DNA of 64,000 bases from Agrobacterium larrymoorei (GCF_030819275.1 NZ_JAUTBL010000001.1:620001-684000), one strand, 5' to 3'. Positions 16,667 through 26,207 are shown, numbered from the stretch's first letter. Numbers and translations: made by a program. The notes: generated from the sequence alone by a model not told the origin.

Positions 16667-18322
16667 TTGGCACCTTTGACAGATCATCTGGACGGCAGCG
16701 AAATCCGTCGTCCCGAAATCGGCAGCATTACCTTGAGCGTCATTGCCGCTCTCTATCTGCTGTTGTTCATGAACCAGACATTCTGGTCGAAGGTCAACAC
16801 CCACCTGTCCGCCTATCCCGTCGCGATCTACGCGCTCTATGTGGCCATGGCGGCGCTTTTTGCCGCACTGCTCATCACCTTTTCGGCAAAATACATCATG
16901 AAGCCGATCCTGATGGTGCTGATTACCATTTCCGCGCTTTGCTCCTGGTTCATGGATCGCTTCGGCGCTGTGATCGACCGCGACATGGTCCGCAACGCGT
17001 TCGAGACGACCACCGGCGAAGCAAACAATCTGATCACCTCCGCCTTCCTTCTGCACATGGCGATCTACGCGCTGGTTCCCATCCTGCTTCTCGCTTTCGT
17101 GCGCATCCGCCACCGTCCGATTCTCGGCAAGTTGTTCTGGAATATGCTGAGCGTGATTGCATGCCTCGTCATCATCGGCGGCATTGGCGCGATGAATTCC
17201 AAGACCTTCACGACTGCGATCCGTCAGCACCGGGATATCGTCAAAAGCCTGAATCCGATTTCGCCACTCTTTGCGACGGCGCATTACTTCCAGATCGCAA
17301 ATAAGGAAGCACAGTTGACCGTCACGCAGACCGGCCTCGACGCGAAGGTGAAACCTCCTGTCATTGCCGTCGGAAAACCGCGCGTGACCGTCGTCGTCGC
17401 AGGTGAAACCGCACGTGCGGCCAACTTCTCGCTGAATGGCTATGGCCGCGAAACCAACCCTGAGCTCAAGAAGAGAGACGTGATCTATTTCCCGAGCACG
17501 GTCAGTTGCGGCACCTCTACAGCGATTTCAATCCCTTGCATGTTCTCGAAGTTCACCCGCTCGGAATATACCCACAGCAAGGCGCTCTCCAATGAGAACC
17601 TCATGGATGTTCTGGTGCATGCCGGGGTCGACTCGCAGTGGCTGGACAACGACACCGGAAGCAAGGGCGTGGCGGACCGCATTCCCTATTTCGATTTGAG
17701 CGCAACCCGCGATGCCACCTTCTGCAAGACCGGCGAATGCAGTGACGATATCTTCCTCGACAGGCTCGACAGCTGGCTCGACCGCGTCACCAAGGACAGC
17801 GTCATCGTCATCCACCAGCTCGGTAGCCACGGCCCGTCCTACTATCTCCGTTATGGCGATCAGTTCAGGACATTTACGCCGGACTGCCGCACCTCGGAAC
17901 TTGGCAATTGCAAGGACGAAGAGATCGTCAACTCCTACGACAACACGATCCTTTATACCGACCATTTCCTCTCTGCCATCATCGACAAGCTGAAGGCCCG
18001 CTCCGATAGGCTCGCCACCGGAATGCTCTATGCCTCCGATCACGGCGAATCTCTTGGCGAGAACGGGCTTTATCTCCACGGCGCGCCTTACATGCTCGCC
18101 CCAGCAGAGCAGACGCATGTTCCCTTCCTGGTGTGGATGGACAATGACTTCGCGCGCTCCATGGGCGTCGACCGCGCGTGCCTTGCCGATGAGGCAAAGG
18201 CCGGTGGCAAATCCCATGACAATTTCTTCCACAGTATTCTTGGGATGATGAACGTCTCTACCTCCGTCTACGACCCATCGCTCGACGTGTTCCACGCCTG
18301 CCAGTCGAAGCCCACGACATGA
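16667..18322 (+). CDS. eptA: EptA-like phosphoethanolamine transferase
   Basis: A 551-residue inner-membrane enzyme that transfers phosphoethanolamine from phosphatidylethanolamine to lipid A or another envelope glycan on the periplasmic side. About five hydrophobic segments occupy residues 15-175, followed by a sulfatase-like periplasmic domain with the nucleophile Thr 248 in VVAGETARAANFSL, conserved cysteines (SCGTSTAISIPCMFS; FCKTGEC), HQLGSHGPSY and the metal site YASDHGESLGENG. The start is a TTG with a GAGGAG site nine bases upstream. The following response regulator and kinase are in line, as in pmrC-pmrA-pmrB arrangements. The target sugar cannot be read from sequence. Confidence 0.87.
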   Translation: MAPLTDHLDGSEIRRPEIGSITLSVIAALYLLLFMNQTFWSKVNTHLSAYPVAIYALYVAMAALFAALLITFSAKYIMKPILMVLITISALCSWFMDRFGAVIDRDMVRNAFETTTGEANNLITSAFLLHMAIYALVPILLLAFVRIRHRPILGKLFWNMLSVIACLVIIGGIGAMNSKTFTTAIRQHRDIVKSLNPISPLFATAHYFQIANKEAQLTVTQTGLDAKVKPPVIAVGKPRVTVVVAGETARAANFSLNGYGRETNPELKKRDVIYFPSTVSCGTSTAISIPCMFSKFTRSEYTHSKALSNENLMDVLVHAGVDSQWLDNDTGSKGVADRIPYFDLSATRDATFCKTGECSDDIFLDRLDSWLDRVTKDSVIVIHQLGSHGPSYYLRYGDQFRTFTPDCRTSELGNCKDEEIVNSYDNTILYTDHFLSAIIDKLKARSDRLATGMLYASDHGESLGENGLYLHGAPYMLAPAEQTHVPFLVWMDNDFARSMGVDRACLADEAKAGGKSHDNFFHSILGMMNVSTSVYDPSLDVFHACQSKPTT

Positions 18323-18389
18323 TGCGCATGTGCCTTGACGACGAACCGCCCGAAGCGATACGCATTGGCAGTTCTGGAGTGAGGTCGGT

Positions 18390-19043
18390 GTGCGCGTTCT
18401 GCTGGTGGAAGACGATCATGTGCTGGGAGAAGCGCTAAGAGATCACGTGGCGGCAGCAGGCCATGCCGTGGATTGGTTCAAGACATTGAGCGAAGCCATG
18501 GCGGCAACCCAGACGGTGAGCTACGGTCTCATCCTGCTGGACTTGCGCCTTCCCGATGGCGAGGGGCTCAGCCTCTTGCGGGCCTTGCGCAAAACGAACA
18601 ACGCCGTGCCCGTGATCATCCTGACCGCACACGATCAGGTCTCCGACCGGATCGAAGGCCTGAATGCCGGGGCGGACGACTATCTCGTCAAACCGTTCAA
18701 TCTCGGCGAGCTGACGGCACGGATGCTTGCCGTGTCGCGCCGCTATGAAGGACGTTCGACGCCCATCGTCAGGCTGCCCGGCATCGAAATCGATCAGGCG
18801 GCGAAAAGCATCACGGTCCAAGATCGCGCGTTGACGCTGAGTGCCCGGGAATGGGCGGTGCTGGAGAAACTCGTAGAGAGACCAGGCGCGCTTGTCTCGA
18901 AAGCGCAGCTACAGGAGACCTTGTATGAGTTCGGCGCTGAGATCGAAAGCAATACCGTCGAGGTCTATATCAGTCGCCTGCGCAAGAAGATCGGTTCCGA
19001 TCGCGTGGAAACCGTAAGAGGGCTTGGTTATACGATTCGCTGA
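18390..19043 (+). CDS. OmpR-family response regulator (PmrA/BasR-like by context)
   Basis: A 217-residue two-domain regulator. The receiver domain has the acidic pair near residues 8-9 (VEDDH), the phosphorylatable aspartate in LILLDLRLPDGEG and the conserved lysine in DDYLVKPFN. The C-terminal winged-helix (residues about 125-217) ends in the typical VEVYISRLRKKIG and VRGLGYTI. It begins with GTG 67 bases after eptA and its end is next to a histidine kinase gene, so the three genes may form one operon in which the pair controls envelope modification. That role is inferred from PmrAB precedent, not seen in the sequence. Confidence 0.9.
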   Translation: MRVLLVEDDHVLGEALRDHVAAAGHAVDWFKTLSEAMAATQTVSYGLILLDLRLPDGEGLSLLRALRKTNNAVPVIILTAHDQVSDRIEGLNAGADDYLVKPFNLGELTARMLAVSRRYEGRSTPIVRLPGIEIDQAAKSITVQDRALTLSAREWAVLEKLVERPGALVSKAQLQETLYEFGAEIESNTVEVYISRLRKKIGSDRVETVRGLGYTIR

Positions 19044-19080
19044 TCTCATACCCCTTAAGCTCGGACCTTATAAACCGAGT

Positions 19081-20394
19081 ATGACGCGCCGGATGGTTCT
19101 TGCGCTGGTCAGCGTCCTGTCGATTTCCTGGATGGCCGCCTCCGCGCTTGGCGTCATGGTCATGGAAGAAGAGTTTGCGGAAATTTTCGACAGCGGCGTC
19201 CAGGAAACCGCCGACAGATTGCTTCCGCTTGTCGCGGAAGACCTTCGCGAACGGAGCCCGGAAGCACAACGCCGTCTTGGCCAGCCCACAACCGGCTCCG
19301 AATATCTGACCTATCAGGTGCGCGATCGCGACGGCGCTGTTTTGCTGCACTCTCATGACAGCGCCCGTGAAGGTTTCGACGTGCCGCTGAGGCCGGGTTT
19401 CGCCGATACGGATAGTCAACGGATCTACACCGTCGTGACGCCTGAGGGCGATCTTTATCTTCAGGTGGCCGATGCTTTTGCCAATCGACGGGAGGCCATC
19501 GAGGAAGCATCTACGGCGCTCATCCTCCCCGTCCTTGTTCTCATTCCGGCGAGCATCATTGCGGTCATTCTGGTCATCCGCCGCACCCTGGCGCCGATCC
19601 AGACGCTCAGAGACGATATTGCCCGCAAAGACGGCGGCAATCTTGCGCCGGTCGATTCCGGTCGTCTTCCCGCCGAACTCGATCCGATCGCCCGTTCGGT
19701 AAACCTGCTGCTGGAGCGATTGCGGTCAGCACTGGAGGCGGAGCGCTCGTTCGCGTCCAACAGTGCGCACGAATTGCGAACGCCGATCGCCGGAGCGCTT
19801 GCCCAAGCGCAGCGATTGAAGGCGGATATTCCGCCCCATCTTGCCCCGCGTGTCGATCAGATCGAATTGTCGCTCTCCAATCTCGCGCAGTTATCAGAGA
19901 AGCTTTTGCAGATGTCGCGCGCGGAGGCCGGTATCGGCATCTCCGATACCCTCGTCGATCTTCTGCCCGTGCTGGAACTCGTCGTCGAGGACATGAGCCG
20001 GTCAGAACTTGGGGCCGGACGTATTCATCTGCATCTGCCCGATGATGGCCAGCTTAAGGGCAAGGTCGATCCGGACGCTTTCGGTATCGTCGTTCGAAAC
20101 CTGCTGGAGAACGCGCTGACGCATAGTCCTGAGGATTCGCCGGTCGAAATCTACGTCGATAAGGACAGATCCGTGCGGATCGTCAATGACGGAACGCCCG
20201 TCGATCCGGCACTTCTCCCTCGCCTGACAACCCGCTTCATGCGCGGCCAAACCCAGGCCTCCGGGTCCGGGCTTGGCCTTGCAATTGTCGACAATCTTTC
20301 AAAACGCATGAATGCGGCGCTCACCCTTTCCTCACCGGCTCCTGGACGCGGGCAGGGTTTCGAAGCGCGGATCGATCTGCCAAAGCAGGTTTGA
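19081..20394 (+). CDS. Sensor histidine kinase partner of the OmpR-family regulator
   Basis: An EnvZ/QseC-type kinase of 437 residues from the chosen ATG. There is an N-terminal membrane segment (about 7-29), a periplasmic sensor region of about 130 residues, a second membrane segment near 145-165, a HAMP linker, the phosphoacceptor motif FASNSAHELRTPIAG, an N-box (RNLLENALTHS) and a short ATP lid ending SGSGLGLAIVDN. The ATP-binding domain lacks a long G1 loop, as in PmrB-like kinases. The frame is open back to a TTG at 19024 that would overlap the regulator by 20 bases, but its ribosome site is too close, so 19081 is preferred; this is uncertain. The signal is not predictable. Confidence 0.87.
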   Translation: MTRRMVLALVSVLSISWMAASALGVMVMEEEFAEIFDSGVQETADRLLPLVAEDLRERSPEAQRRLGQPTTGSEYLTYQVRDRDGAVLLHSHDSAREGFDVPLRPGFADTDSQRIYTVVTPEGDLYLQVADAFANRREAIEEASTALILPVLVLIPASIIAVILVIRRTLAPIQTLRDDIARKDGGNLAPVDSGRLPAELDPIARSVNLLLERLRSALEAERSFASNSAHELRTPIAGALAQAQRLKADIPPHLAPRVDQIELSLSNLAQLSEKLLQMSRAEAGIGISDTLVDLLPVLELVVEDMSRSELGAGRIHLHLPDDGQLKGKVDPDAFGIVVRNLLENALTHSPEDSPVEIYVDKDRSVRIVNDGTPVDPALLPRLTTRFMRGQTQASGSGLGLAIVDNLSKRMNAALTLSSPAPGRGQGFEARIDLPKQV

Positions 20395-20420
20395 GGCCTC
20401 GACGCAGCGTCGGAGGCCTC
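20393..20420 (+). terminator. Hairpin after the two-component operon
   Basis: GAGGCCTC-GACGC is followed almost at once by its complement GCGTC-G-GAGGCCTC, starting in the kinase stop codon. There is no T tract, so it may be a Rho-assisted or 3'-protecting hairpin. Confidence 0.45.
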
Positions 20421-20542
20421 GTGCATTCAGTCCTCGTGTCTGTGGCTGTGATCGGCATCACGCTTTGCGATAGTTGTGAACATCGTATGAAACCGAACAG
20501 GCAGGATTGCTTTCAATGCGGTCTCCCTCTTAAGTGAATCCA

Positions 20543-21643
20543 ATGACCTACGAGTTCGCTTTACTGAAAGCCACGAGGCTCCTGCGCGCCCTGACGCGAG
20601 CGGGGGAGGCTTTGGCGCGTCTTGACGAACGAGTTAGTCGCTCGCCTATCCGCGAGGGGTTTCTGCAGCGACAGAACTTCCACGACGCTGTCTCATCGCT
20701 CTGGGTCGACGGAGAACTGGTCCATGTGGAGGATCTGGTTCTGCACGATGCACGCATGGACATTCGTGCACCGACGAATGAAATCGTCAATGCCCACCGT
20801 ATCCTGCGTGCCAGACGGCTTATGGAAAGTCATCCGCCACAATGGGCGCTGAGCGACCATGGCATCGACCTGCTTCGCGGCAAGAACGTTCAGCCACAAT
20901 CCGCGCCGTCAAAACTGGTGTCTGATGAGCAAGACGCGGACCCTGAAGAGCCAGATGATGCGCAAGACGCTCTTGCTGATGAATTGGCCGAGATGGACGC
21001 CGTGCTCTCGCGCAGCAACGCGATTGTTGCGGATGCCTTGAGCTACCGCGTTCAATCGGAACCATCCACCGATCGTCTTGCCCTCGACCAGTCTGATGAA
21101 GAGAGTGAAGAGGAGCGACTTCACAGGTGGCGGAAGCTCCTCGACCGGTATTCAGACTATCCAGCCCCGCTGCAGGCGGCCATTCTTCTGGATGCCTGGC
21201 GCGATATTCAGGTCTCGGACCGAAGCCCTTGGCTCGGTAGGCAACTGGCCGCCGCATCACTTCGTTCCAACGGTTTGACGATCCTGCCGGCGCTCAACAG
21301 CGGCCTTCGTGCCATTCACAGAGAACGGCGTCATTCCCACGATCAGGAAGAAAGACTGATCGCGATCCTCGATGGAATGTCTGAAGCGGCTGAGCTCGGC
21401 ATGAAAGACCATCACCGGCTTTTGAACGGCAAGAGCCGCATGGAAAGACGGTTGATCGGAAAGCGCTCGAATTCGAGGCTACCGGATCTGGTTGAATTGG
21501 TTCTGGCAAACCCCGTCGTTTCTACATCCATGATTGTCAAGGAACTCGGTACCACTCCTCAAGGGGCGATGGTTCTTGCTAATCAGCTGGAGCTCCGCGA
21601 AGTAACGGGTCGCGGACGCTTCAGGGCCTGGGGCATCTTGTAA
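20543..21643 (+). CDS. RHE_PE00001-family protein (DUF1612 plus HTH)
   Basis: A 366-residue protein that I recognise as the rhizobial RHE_PE00001 family, described by DUF1612 and a C-terminal helix-turn-helix. The N-terminal part has the family's FHDAVSSLWVDGELVHVEDLVLHDA stretch (about residues 45-70); an acidic variable linker lies near 120-195; the C-terminal domain includes VSTSMIVKELGTTPQGAMVL (about 323-342), which reads as a DNA-binding helix-turn-helix. The name comes from a Rhizobium etli plasmid gene and members are often found on plasmids. No partner gene is adjacent. Its molecular role is unknown; a DNA-binding regulator or Fic-like fold protein is possible. An upstream in-frame GTG at 20534 is an alternative start. 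Confidence 0.78.
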   Translation: MTYEFALLKATRLLRALTRAGEALARLDERVSRSPIREGFLQRQNFHDAVSSLWVDGELVHVEDLVLHDARMDIRAPTNEIVNAHRILRARRLMESHPPQWALSDHGIDLLRGKNVQPQSAPSKLVSDEQDADPEEPDDAQDALADELAEMDAVLSRSNAIVADALSYRVQSEPSTDRLALDQSDEESEEERLHRWRKLLDRYSDYPAPLQAAILLDAWRDIQVSDRSPWLGRQLAAASLRSNGLTILPALNSGLRAIHRERRHSHDQEERLIAILDGMSEAAELGMKDHHRLLNGKSRMERRLIGKRSNSRLPDLVELVLANPVVSTSMIVKELGTTPQGAMVLANQLELREVTGRGRFRAWGIL

Positions 21644-21719
21644 GCCCCTCGCCCCTACGGTATCGGCCCGAAGGTCTGGACCTGTTTTCGGCAAGGACGA
21701 TGGCGACTCAAACAAGATA

Positions 21720-21753
21720 GAGCGCTGCGTGTCCTCCTCGACGCGCGGCGCTC
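21720..21753. repeat. Palindromic intergenic element (mosaic repeat type)
   Basis: GAGCGC-TGCGTG pairs with CGCGCG-GCGCTC (two G-T wobbles) around a ten-base loop, between convergent genes. The TAGAGCGC..GTCC arm resembles the element at 48699-48740, suggesting two members of a dispersed rhizobial intergenic repeat. It could also act as a terminator for both genes. Confidence 0.5.
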
Positions 21754-21771
21754 ATATCGGTGTTTCGTCGA

Positions 21772-23970
21772 TCAGCTTGCCATCGCATAGCGCGCGTGGG
21801 ACGGGTTCGAGGCAAGCCTCGTCTCACCGCTGACGCGGAAACGTCCCACCATGCTGGCTAGGTTTTCGGTCTCCTGTGACAGGTTTTGAGCGGCCGCGGT
21901 GGTTTCTTCCACCATCGCTGCGTTCTGCTGCGTGACCTTGTCCATCTGGTCAGCCGCAGAAGAGACTTCCTTCAAGCTGATGGCCTGCTCACGAGCGCCC
22001 GCTGCAATCTGGTTGACGGTCTGGCTCATGCCGAGGACCTGCTCGACGATCTTACCAAGCGAATTGCCCGTTTCTTCAACCAGGTGCACGCCCGTTTCGA
22101 CCTGGCTGGACGATGTGGAGATCAAGCCCTTGATTTCTTTCGCCGCTGTGGCCGAGCGCTGGGCCAATTCACGCACTTCCTGCGCAACGACGGCAAATCC
22201 CTTACCGGCTTCACCGGCGCGAGCCGCTTCGACGCCTGCATTCAGCGCCAAGAGGTTGGTCTGGAATGCAATTTCATCGATGACACTGATAATATTGCCA
22301 ATCTTGCTGGACGAGCCCTGGATCTCGGTCATTGCCGCAACGGCACGGGCAACAACATCGCCACCCTTCTCGGCATCTGCCCTGGCGCTGTCGACGGTTT
22401 TTTGCGCATTCGTAGCGCCATCGGCCGTATCATTCACGCCACGAGTGACCTCGCTGAGCGCTGCTACGGTTTCTTCCAGAGCGGCAGCCTGCTGCTCCGT
22501 CCGGCGCGCAAGATCGTTCGAGGCGGTGGAAATTTCGCTGAGGCCCGAGCGGATCGTATAGACCGCACGCACGACATTGCTGATCGTCTCTTCGAGCGCA
22601 GAAACCGAGAGGTTGAAATTCTGGCGGATCGTGTCGAATTCCGGCGCGACCTTCTCGTTCATGCGAACCGTCAAGTCGCCGGTTGCCAGAGCATTGAAGC
22701 GGCTCTGAACAATCTCGACAAAATGCCGGAGATCTTCAGCCTTGGCATTGTCGATGTCGCTCTGGCGCTTGCGATCGGTTTCGACCTGGCGCTGGAGTTC
22801 TTCCTGCTCGGCCTGGATGTCTTCGCCGCGGGCAAGCGCGAAACGGAACTTTTCCAGTGCTGCGGCGAGATTACCAAGTTCATCCGGTTTGCCAGTCTGG
22901 GCAACCTGATCCTTGTAATTGCCATTGGCCATCTTTCCGACAGAACCCAAAACGGACGTGAGAGGCTTCTTGATCAGGAACTGCGTGGCAACGAGGATGA
23001 CGCCAAGTGTCACACCGAGAATGATCAGGCCGCCGATCAGCATGCTGTAGATCTGCTGCCAGACAGGCCCGGAGAAAACGGCCGAAGGCACGTCCAGAAC
23101 CGTCGCCCAGGTGGTGTTCATGCCAGGTGCGGTGAAGGGATAGATGAGGCGGACAGAACCGTCCGGGAGACCCTCGATCACGCGCATCTTTCCGTCTGCC
23201 AAAGCCTGCTTGACGAGATCGGCGCCGACATCGGAATAATCCTTCATCAGATTGTCAGCGTTGGTATGCGCCAGCCACTTGCCGTTACTGGCCAGCAGCA
23301 TGACGCTGCCGCCTTCGAAAGGCTTGATCTGCGACAGGCTGGCGGTCAAATCATCGAGCTTGATATCGACGCCCGCCATGCCGACCATGGTGCCGCCCAC
23401 CGTCACAGGTACGGAGACGGATGTGACGAGCTTTTTCATGTTGGTGAGATAGGGAGAGGTGATGAGCGGTTTACCGGTCTTTAGCACGCCGCCGTAATAC
23501 TCATCCTCCGGCTTGATCGACCATGTCGAGAACTCAACCTTGCCGCTGTCGCTCTTGGTCCAGTAAGGCGTGAAGATACCTTCCTTGTTGAGACCCTCCG
23601 TGCCGACCGTGGGCTTCGGGCTCTTGCCGTCGACCAGTTCACACATCCATGCACCGAAGACGTTCGGATATTGCGGCGCGACTGTCTCGATCATCGAAAC
23701 AATGTCGGCGCGACTGCGCGAACCGTTTTCGATGAAGCCGCCGATCGTAGCAGCAAGTGTTGCACCTGCAGATGTCGCGACGGAAATGTCTCCAGCGATT
23801 TGCTCGCTGACCGCGCCGGCCTTCTCGGTGGCAAGCGCCATGACGTCACGCTCTGTTGCTGACTTCACGTTGACCACATTGACCGCAGTGTAAGCAATCA
23901 TGATGCCGGCAATAGCTGTTCCTGTCGCCAGGATAAGCTTTCCAGAAACGGAATTGAGAATCTTCTTCAT
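21772..23970 (-). CDS. Methyl-accepting chemotaxis protein (dCache sensor)
   Basis: A 732-residue chemoreceptor. A membrane segment at about 10-30 is followed by a periplasmic double-Cache domain (residues about 35-300; [12 protein letters not shown] and [13 protein letters not shown] are typical Cache pieces), a second membrane segment near 310-335, a HAMP domain and the cytoplasmic signalling hairpin whose tip is [21 protein letters not shown]. The C terminus lacks the NWETF-like pentapeptide that tethers CheR/CheB. dCache receptors usually bind amino acids or other small organic ligands; the ligand is unknown. It is monocistronic, with a long leader upstream and no che genes nearby. Confidence 0.92.
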   Translation of the reverse strand: MKKILNSVSGKLILATGTAIAGIMIAYTAVNVVNVKSATERDVMALATEKAGAVSEQIAGDISVATSAGATLAATIGGFIENGSRSRADIVSMIETVAPQYPNVFGAWMCELVDGKSPKPTVGTEGLNKEGIFTPYWTKSDSGKVEFSTWSIKPEDEYYGGVLKTGKPLITSPYLTNMKKLVTSVSVPVTVGGTMVGMAGVDIKLDDLTASLSQIKPFEGGSVMLLASNGKWLAHTNADNLMKDYSDVGADLVKQALADGKMRVIEGLPDGSVRLIYPFTAPGMNTTWATVLDVPSAVFSGPVWQQIYSMLIGGLIILGVTLGVILVATQFLIKKPLTSVLGSVGKMANGNYKDQVAQTGKPDELGNLAAALEKFRFALARGEDIQAEQEELQRQVETDRKRQSDIDNAKAEDLRHFVEIVQSRFNALATGDLTVRMNEKVAPEFDTIRQNFNLSVSALEETISNVVRAVYTIRSGLSEISTASNDLARRTEQQAAALEETVAALSEVTRGVNDTADGATNAQKTVDSARADAEKGGDVVARAVAAMTEIQGSSSKIGNIISVIDEIAFQTNLLALNAGVEAARAGEAGKGFAVVAQEVRELAQRSATAAKEIKGLISTSSSQVETGVHLVEETGNSLGKIVEQVLGMSQTVNQIAAGAREQAISLKEVSSAADQMDKVTQQNAAMVEETTAAAQNLSQETENLASMVGRFRVSGETRLASNPSHARYAMAS

Positions 23971-24287
23971 GCGACGAGCCCTCTAACGTTAGGGCAACGG
24001 TAGGTTAAACTTTTAAATAATCTCCAAACAAATTGCGCGAAGAATAGCATTGCCTAATGCATGTCGATTGGACGCAGTTGACCCTTCCTCCCTCAAGGAA
24101 GCCGTTTTTCGCTTTGTTCCAGATTATTTCAACCGGTGATGAGTTCGTCCGTCCGATCTTGAATAAAAAAGACGGCTGAGGTCCAGCCGTCTCATTCTTC
24201 TTTGTTCTCGATCGCGCAGCTCAGAAATGGACTCCTGACGCGCTGGCAGAGTTCTAAAATAGGGCTAAGCCCTCAGGCATCCGGCAT
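23971..24287. other. Intergenic region with mcp promoter side and lyase terminator
   Basis: This 317-base gap separates the chemoreceptor start from the end of the DapA-family gene, both on the minus strand. It contains the lyase terminator (24164-24191), the receptor's AGAGGG ribosome site and an AT-rich stretch around 24000-24025 that probably holds the receptor promoter. A small inverted repeat GCATT-GCCT-AATGC lies at about 24049-24062. I see no gene. Confidence 0.5.
24164..24191 (-). terminator. Rho-independent terminator of the DapA-family gene
   Basis: On the minus strand an 8-bp stem (GACGGCTG with CAGCCGTC) and five-base loop are followed by a run of six or more T residues. It lies about 100 bases beyond the lyase stop. 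Confidence 0.82.
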
Positions 24288-25223
24288 TCAAGCCGGATAA
24301 CGAGACGCGTACCAATTGCGGAACAAGGTATACTGGCTTTCCAGATGACGGCGCTGCGAGGCGCTCAATTCGTCCGTTTCGTTGAAGTGCAGCGTGTATT
24401 CGGTATCGCCGTTCAGAACCATCAGATACTTGTAGTGCAAAACGAGGTCCGGACCTTCGTCATAGGTTGAAAGCACCGTCAGCGCCTCTTCCAATTCGCG
24501 TGCTTCGGCGCGTGCCGCCGCATCGCCCTTGGCAGCCTTTTCGCACAGAGCGACGAGATGCAGCACTTCCTTCGGCAGCGCATTGCCGATGCCAGTGATG
24601 GCGCCGCCGGCACCGCAATTGACAAAGCCATGATAGACGCCCGTGTCGACACCAACCATCAGGGTCAGATCATCGTCACCGGCGGTGATGTTTTCGGCGG
24701 CATAGGTCATGTCCTGCTTACCGCCGAACTCCTTGAAGCCGATGAGGTTCGAATAGCGCGAGCGCAGATCGAAGAAGAGGTCGGCGCGAGTTGCAAAACC
24801 GTAATAGGGACTGTTGTAGATCACCGCTGGCAGACCGTTTGCCGCTTCCAGAATCGCAGAGAAATGTGCCTTCTGCGCAGAAACCGACGATCCGCGGGAG
24901 AGAACGCGCGGAATGACCATCAAGCCCTTGGCGCCCACCTTTGCAGCATGTGCGGCATGGCTGACTGCGGACTTGGTGTTGATGGCGCCGGTTCCCACGA
25001 TAACGGGAACGCCAGCTTCGGCAAGACGCTGCACGCCTTCCTGGCGCTGCTCGTCCGTCAACAGCGGCCAATCACCCATCGAACCGCAATAGACCACTGC
25101 CGACATTCCAGCGGCGATGAGCTCCTTGCCCTTCTTCACGAGCAGATCGAAGTCAGGGGTTCTGTCCGCCTTGCAAGGCGTCATGAGGGCGGGAATGCAT
25201 CCGGTGAAGATCGTGCTGGCCAT
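24288..25223 (-). CDS. Dihydrodipicolinate synthase/N-acetylneuraminate lyase family aldolase
   Basis: A 311-residue class I aldolase TIM barrel of the DapA/NanA family. The Schiff-base lysine is Lys 164 in LIGFKEFGG and the catalytic tyrosine is Tyr 136 in VIYNSPYYG; the CGSMGDWPLLT segment near 46 replaces the GTTGE motif of true DapA. That change and the linked GntR regulator argue against lysine synthesis and for catabolism of a keto acid. Deaminase/dehydratase relatives that process 4-hydroxyproline breakdown products belong to this family, but no other hydroxyproline gene is adjacent, so I leave the substrate open. The ATG at 25223 is chosen over a frame reaching 25286 because the fold starts right after it. 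Confidence 0.83.
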   Translation of the reverse strand: MASTIFTGCIPALMTPCKADRTPDFDLLVKKGKELIAAGMSAVVYCGSMGDWPLLTDEQRQEGVQRLAEAGVPVIVGTGAINTKSAVSHAAHAAKVGAKGLMVIPRVLSRGSSVSAQKAHFSAILEAANGLPAVIYNSPYYGFATRADLFFDLRSRYSNLIGFKEFGGKQDMTYAAENITAGDDDLTLMVGVDTGVYHGFVNCGAGGAITGIGNALPKEVLHLVALCEKAAKGDAAARAEARELEEALTVLSTYDEGPDLVLHYKYLMVLNGDTEYTLHFNETDELSASQRRHLESQYTLFRNWYASRYPA

Positions 25224-25357
25224 GGTTTCCAATCCTTCTGCGGCTCCACTGCCGCTTGATATGCAGCTCCTATAGCATCGAATCACAGCCTTGTCGACAA
25301 ATAAAATACAAGAAATGCGGACGCAAAGGTGTCGCCCTTTATCAACCCTTGTTTTGG

Positions 25358-26077
25358 CTAAAGGCTCAGATTGGCGCTCTGGCGGGTATCGGCAGTGATG
25401 TAGGAACGAATCTGGGTGACGATCTGATCGGCATGTGCCTTGGCCAGTGCGTCGGCCCTCTCGACATTCCGCTCGATGATCGCCTGGATCATATCCTCAT
25501 GTTCGCTGACATACTGATTGGGCAGGACATCGTTGAAGGAAGAATAATAGAGCCGCAGGATCCGCCGTCCCTCATCGAGAAGCCGGGTGAAGAGCTCGAC
25601 ATAATGGCGGTTGCCGCCGGCGCGCGCGATCGCGACATGAAAATCGCGATTGGTGGAAATCATCGCAAGCGCATCGCGTTGCTCGACGGCCAGAGCAAAG
25701 GCGCTTTGCAGGGTGCGGATCTGCGCGATATCCACCTCCGTGTGGTTGGCGGCGGCAAGTCGCGTCGTGACGCGATACATCAACGTCAGAGCATCGAAGA
25801 ATTCCGGCAACCCTAGAAAGTCGATCTGGGAGACGATGGTGGCTCGGTTTGTCAGCGTCGTGATCAGCCCTTCGGCGGAAAGACGCACCAGCGCCTCGCG
25901 AATGGGCGTGCGCGACAGGGAGAACCGTTCTGAGAGCTGTAGCTCATCGATCGGGCTGCCGGGTGCCAGCTGCAATTCGATGATTTCATTGCGCAGCGTT
26001 TCGTAGACGGTAGAAACACCAAAACCCCTTCGGTGCGTTTGCTTTTCCTGCTCGTCCGCCTTCTCCGCCTCTGCCAT
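25358..26077 (-). CDS. GntR-family regulator (FadR/FCD type)
   Basis: A 239-residue transcription factor. The winged helix-turn-helix occupies about residues 20-90 (VYETLRNEIIELQLAPG, then LSERFSLSRTPIREALVRL, the recognition helix). An all-helical FCD ligand-binding domain follows, with likely metal-binding His residues in DFHVAIARAGGN and SEHEDMIQAI. It lies just upstream of the DapA-family gene on the same strand, 134 bases apart, and probably controls it in response to its substrate. The ATG at 26077 has an AAGGATG site; a TTG one codon earlier is less likely. Confidence 0.87.
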   Translation of the reverse strand: MAEAEKADEQEKQTHRRGFGVSTVYETLRNEIIELQLAPGSPIDELQLSERFSLSRTPIREALVRLSAEGLITTLTNRATIVSQIDFLGLPEFFDALTLMYRVTTRLAAANHTEVDIAQIRTLQSAFALAVEQRDALAMISTNRDFHVAIARAGGNRHYVELFTRLLDEGRRILRLYYSSFNDVLPNQYVSEHEDMIQAIIERNVERADALAKAHADQIVTQIRSYITADTRQSANLSL

Positions 26078-26102
26078 CAAATCATCCTTCGCTATCGGTC
26101 CG

Positions 26103-26151
26103 AAGCATGTCGCGCAAAAGGGTGAAGCGGTTTTGCGATGACGACATGCTT
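26103..26151. repeat. RIME-like palindromic intergenic element
   Basis: AAGCATGTCG with CGCAAAA on the left pair with TTTTGCG and CGACATGCTT on the right, around a GC-rich loop. The wording GCATGTCG..CAAAA..TTTTG..CGACATGC is familiar from rhizobial intergenic mosaic elements (RIME). It sits between the minE terminator and the GntR start. Confidence 0.6.
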
Positions 26152-26207
26152 TAGAAAGGCTTAGTCCAGAATCGCCGCAGAAGGAAAGTTCAAACCGTCC
26201 AAAGAAA

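Noticed and set aside
21886..23484. A 532-residue plus-strand open frame antisense to the chemoreceptor
   Set aside because: It mirrors the conserved signalling domain of the chemoreceptor; no ribosome site or fold is visible.
24000..24020. CtrA-type box in front of the chemoreceptor gene
   Set aside because: The sequence reads TTAA-N4-TTAA, and spacing of four bases does not fit the N7 requirement.
24288..25223. Assignment of the lyase as lysine-pathway DapA
   Set aside because: The GTTGE-type motif of DapA is replaced by CGSMGDW, and a GntR regulator instead of lysine genes is adjacent.
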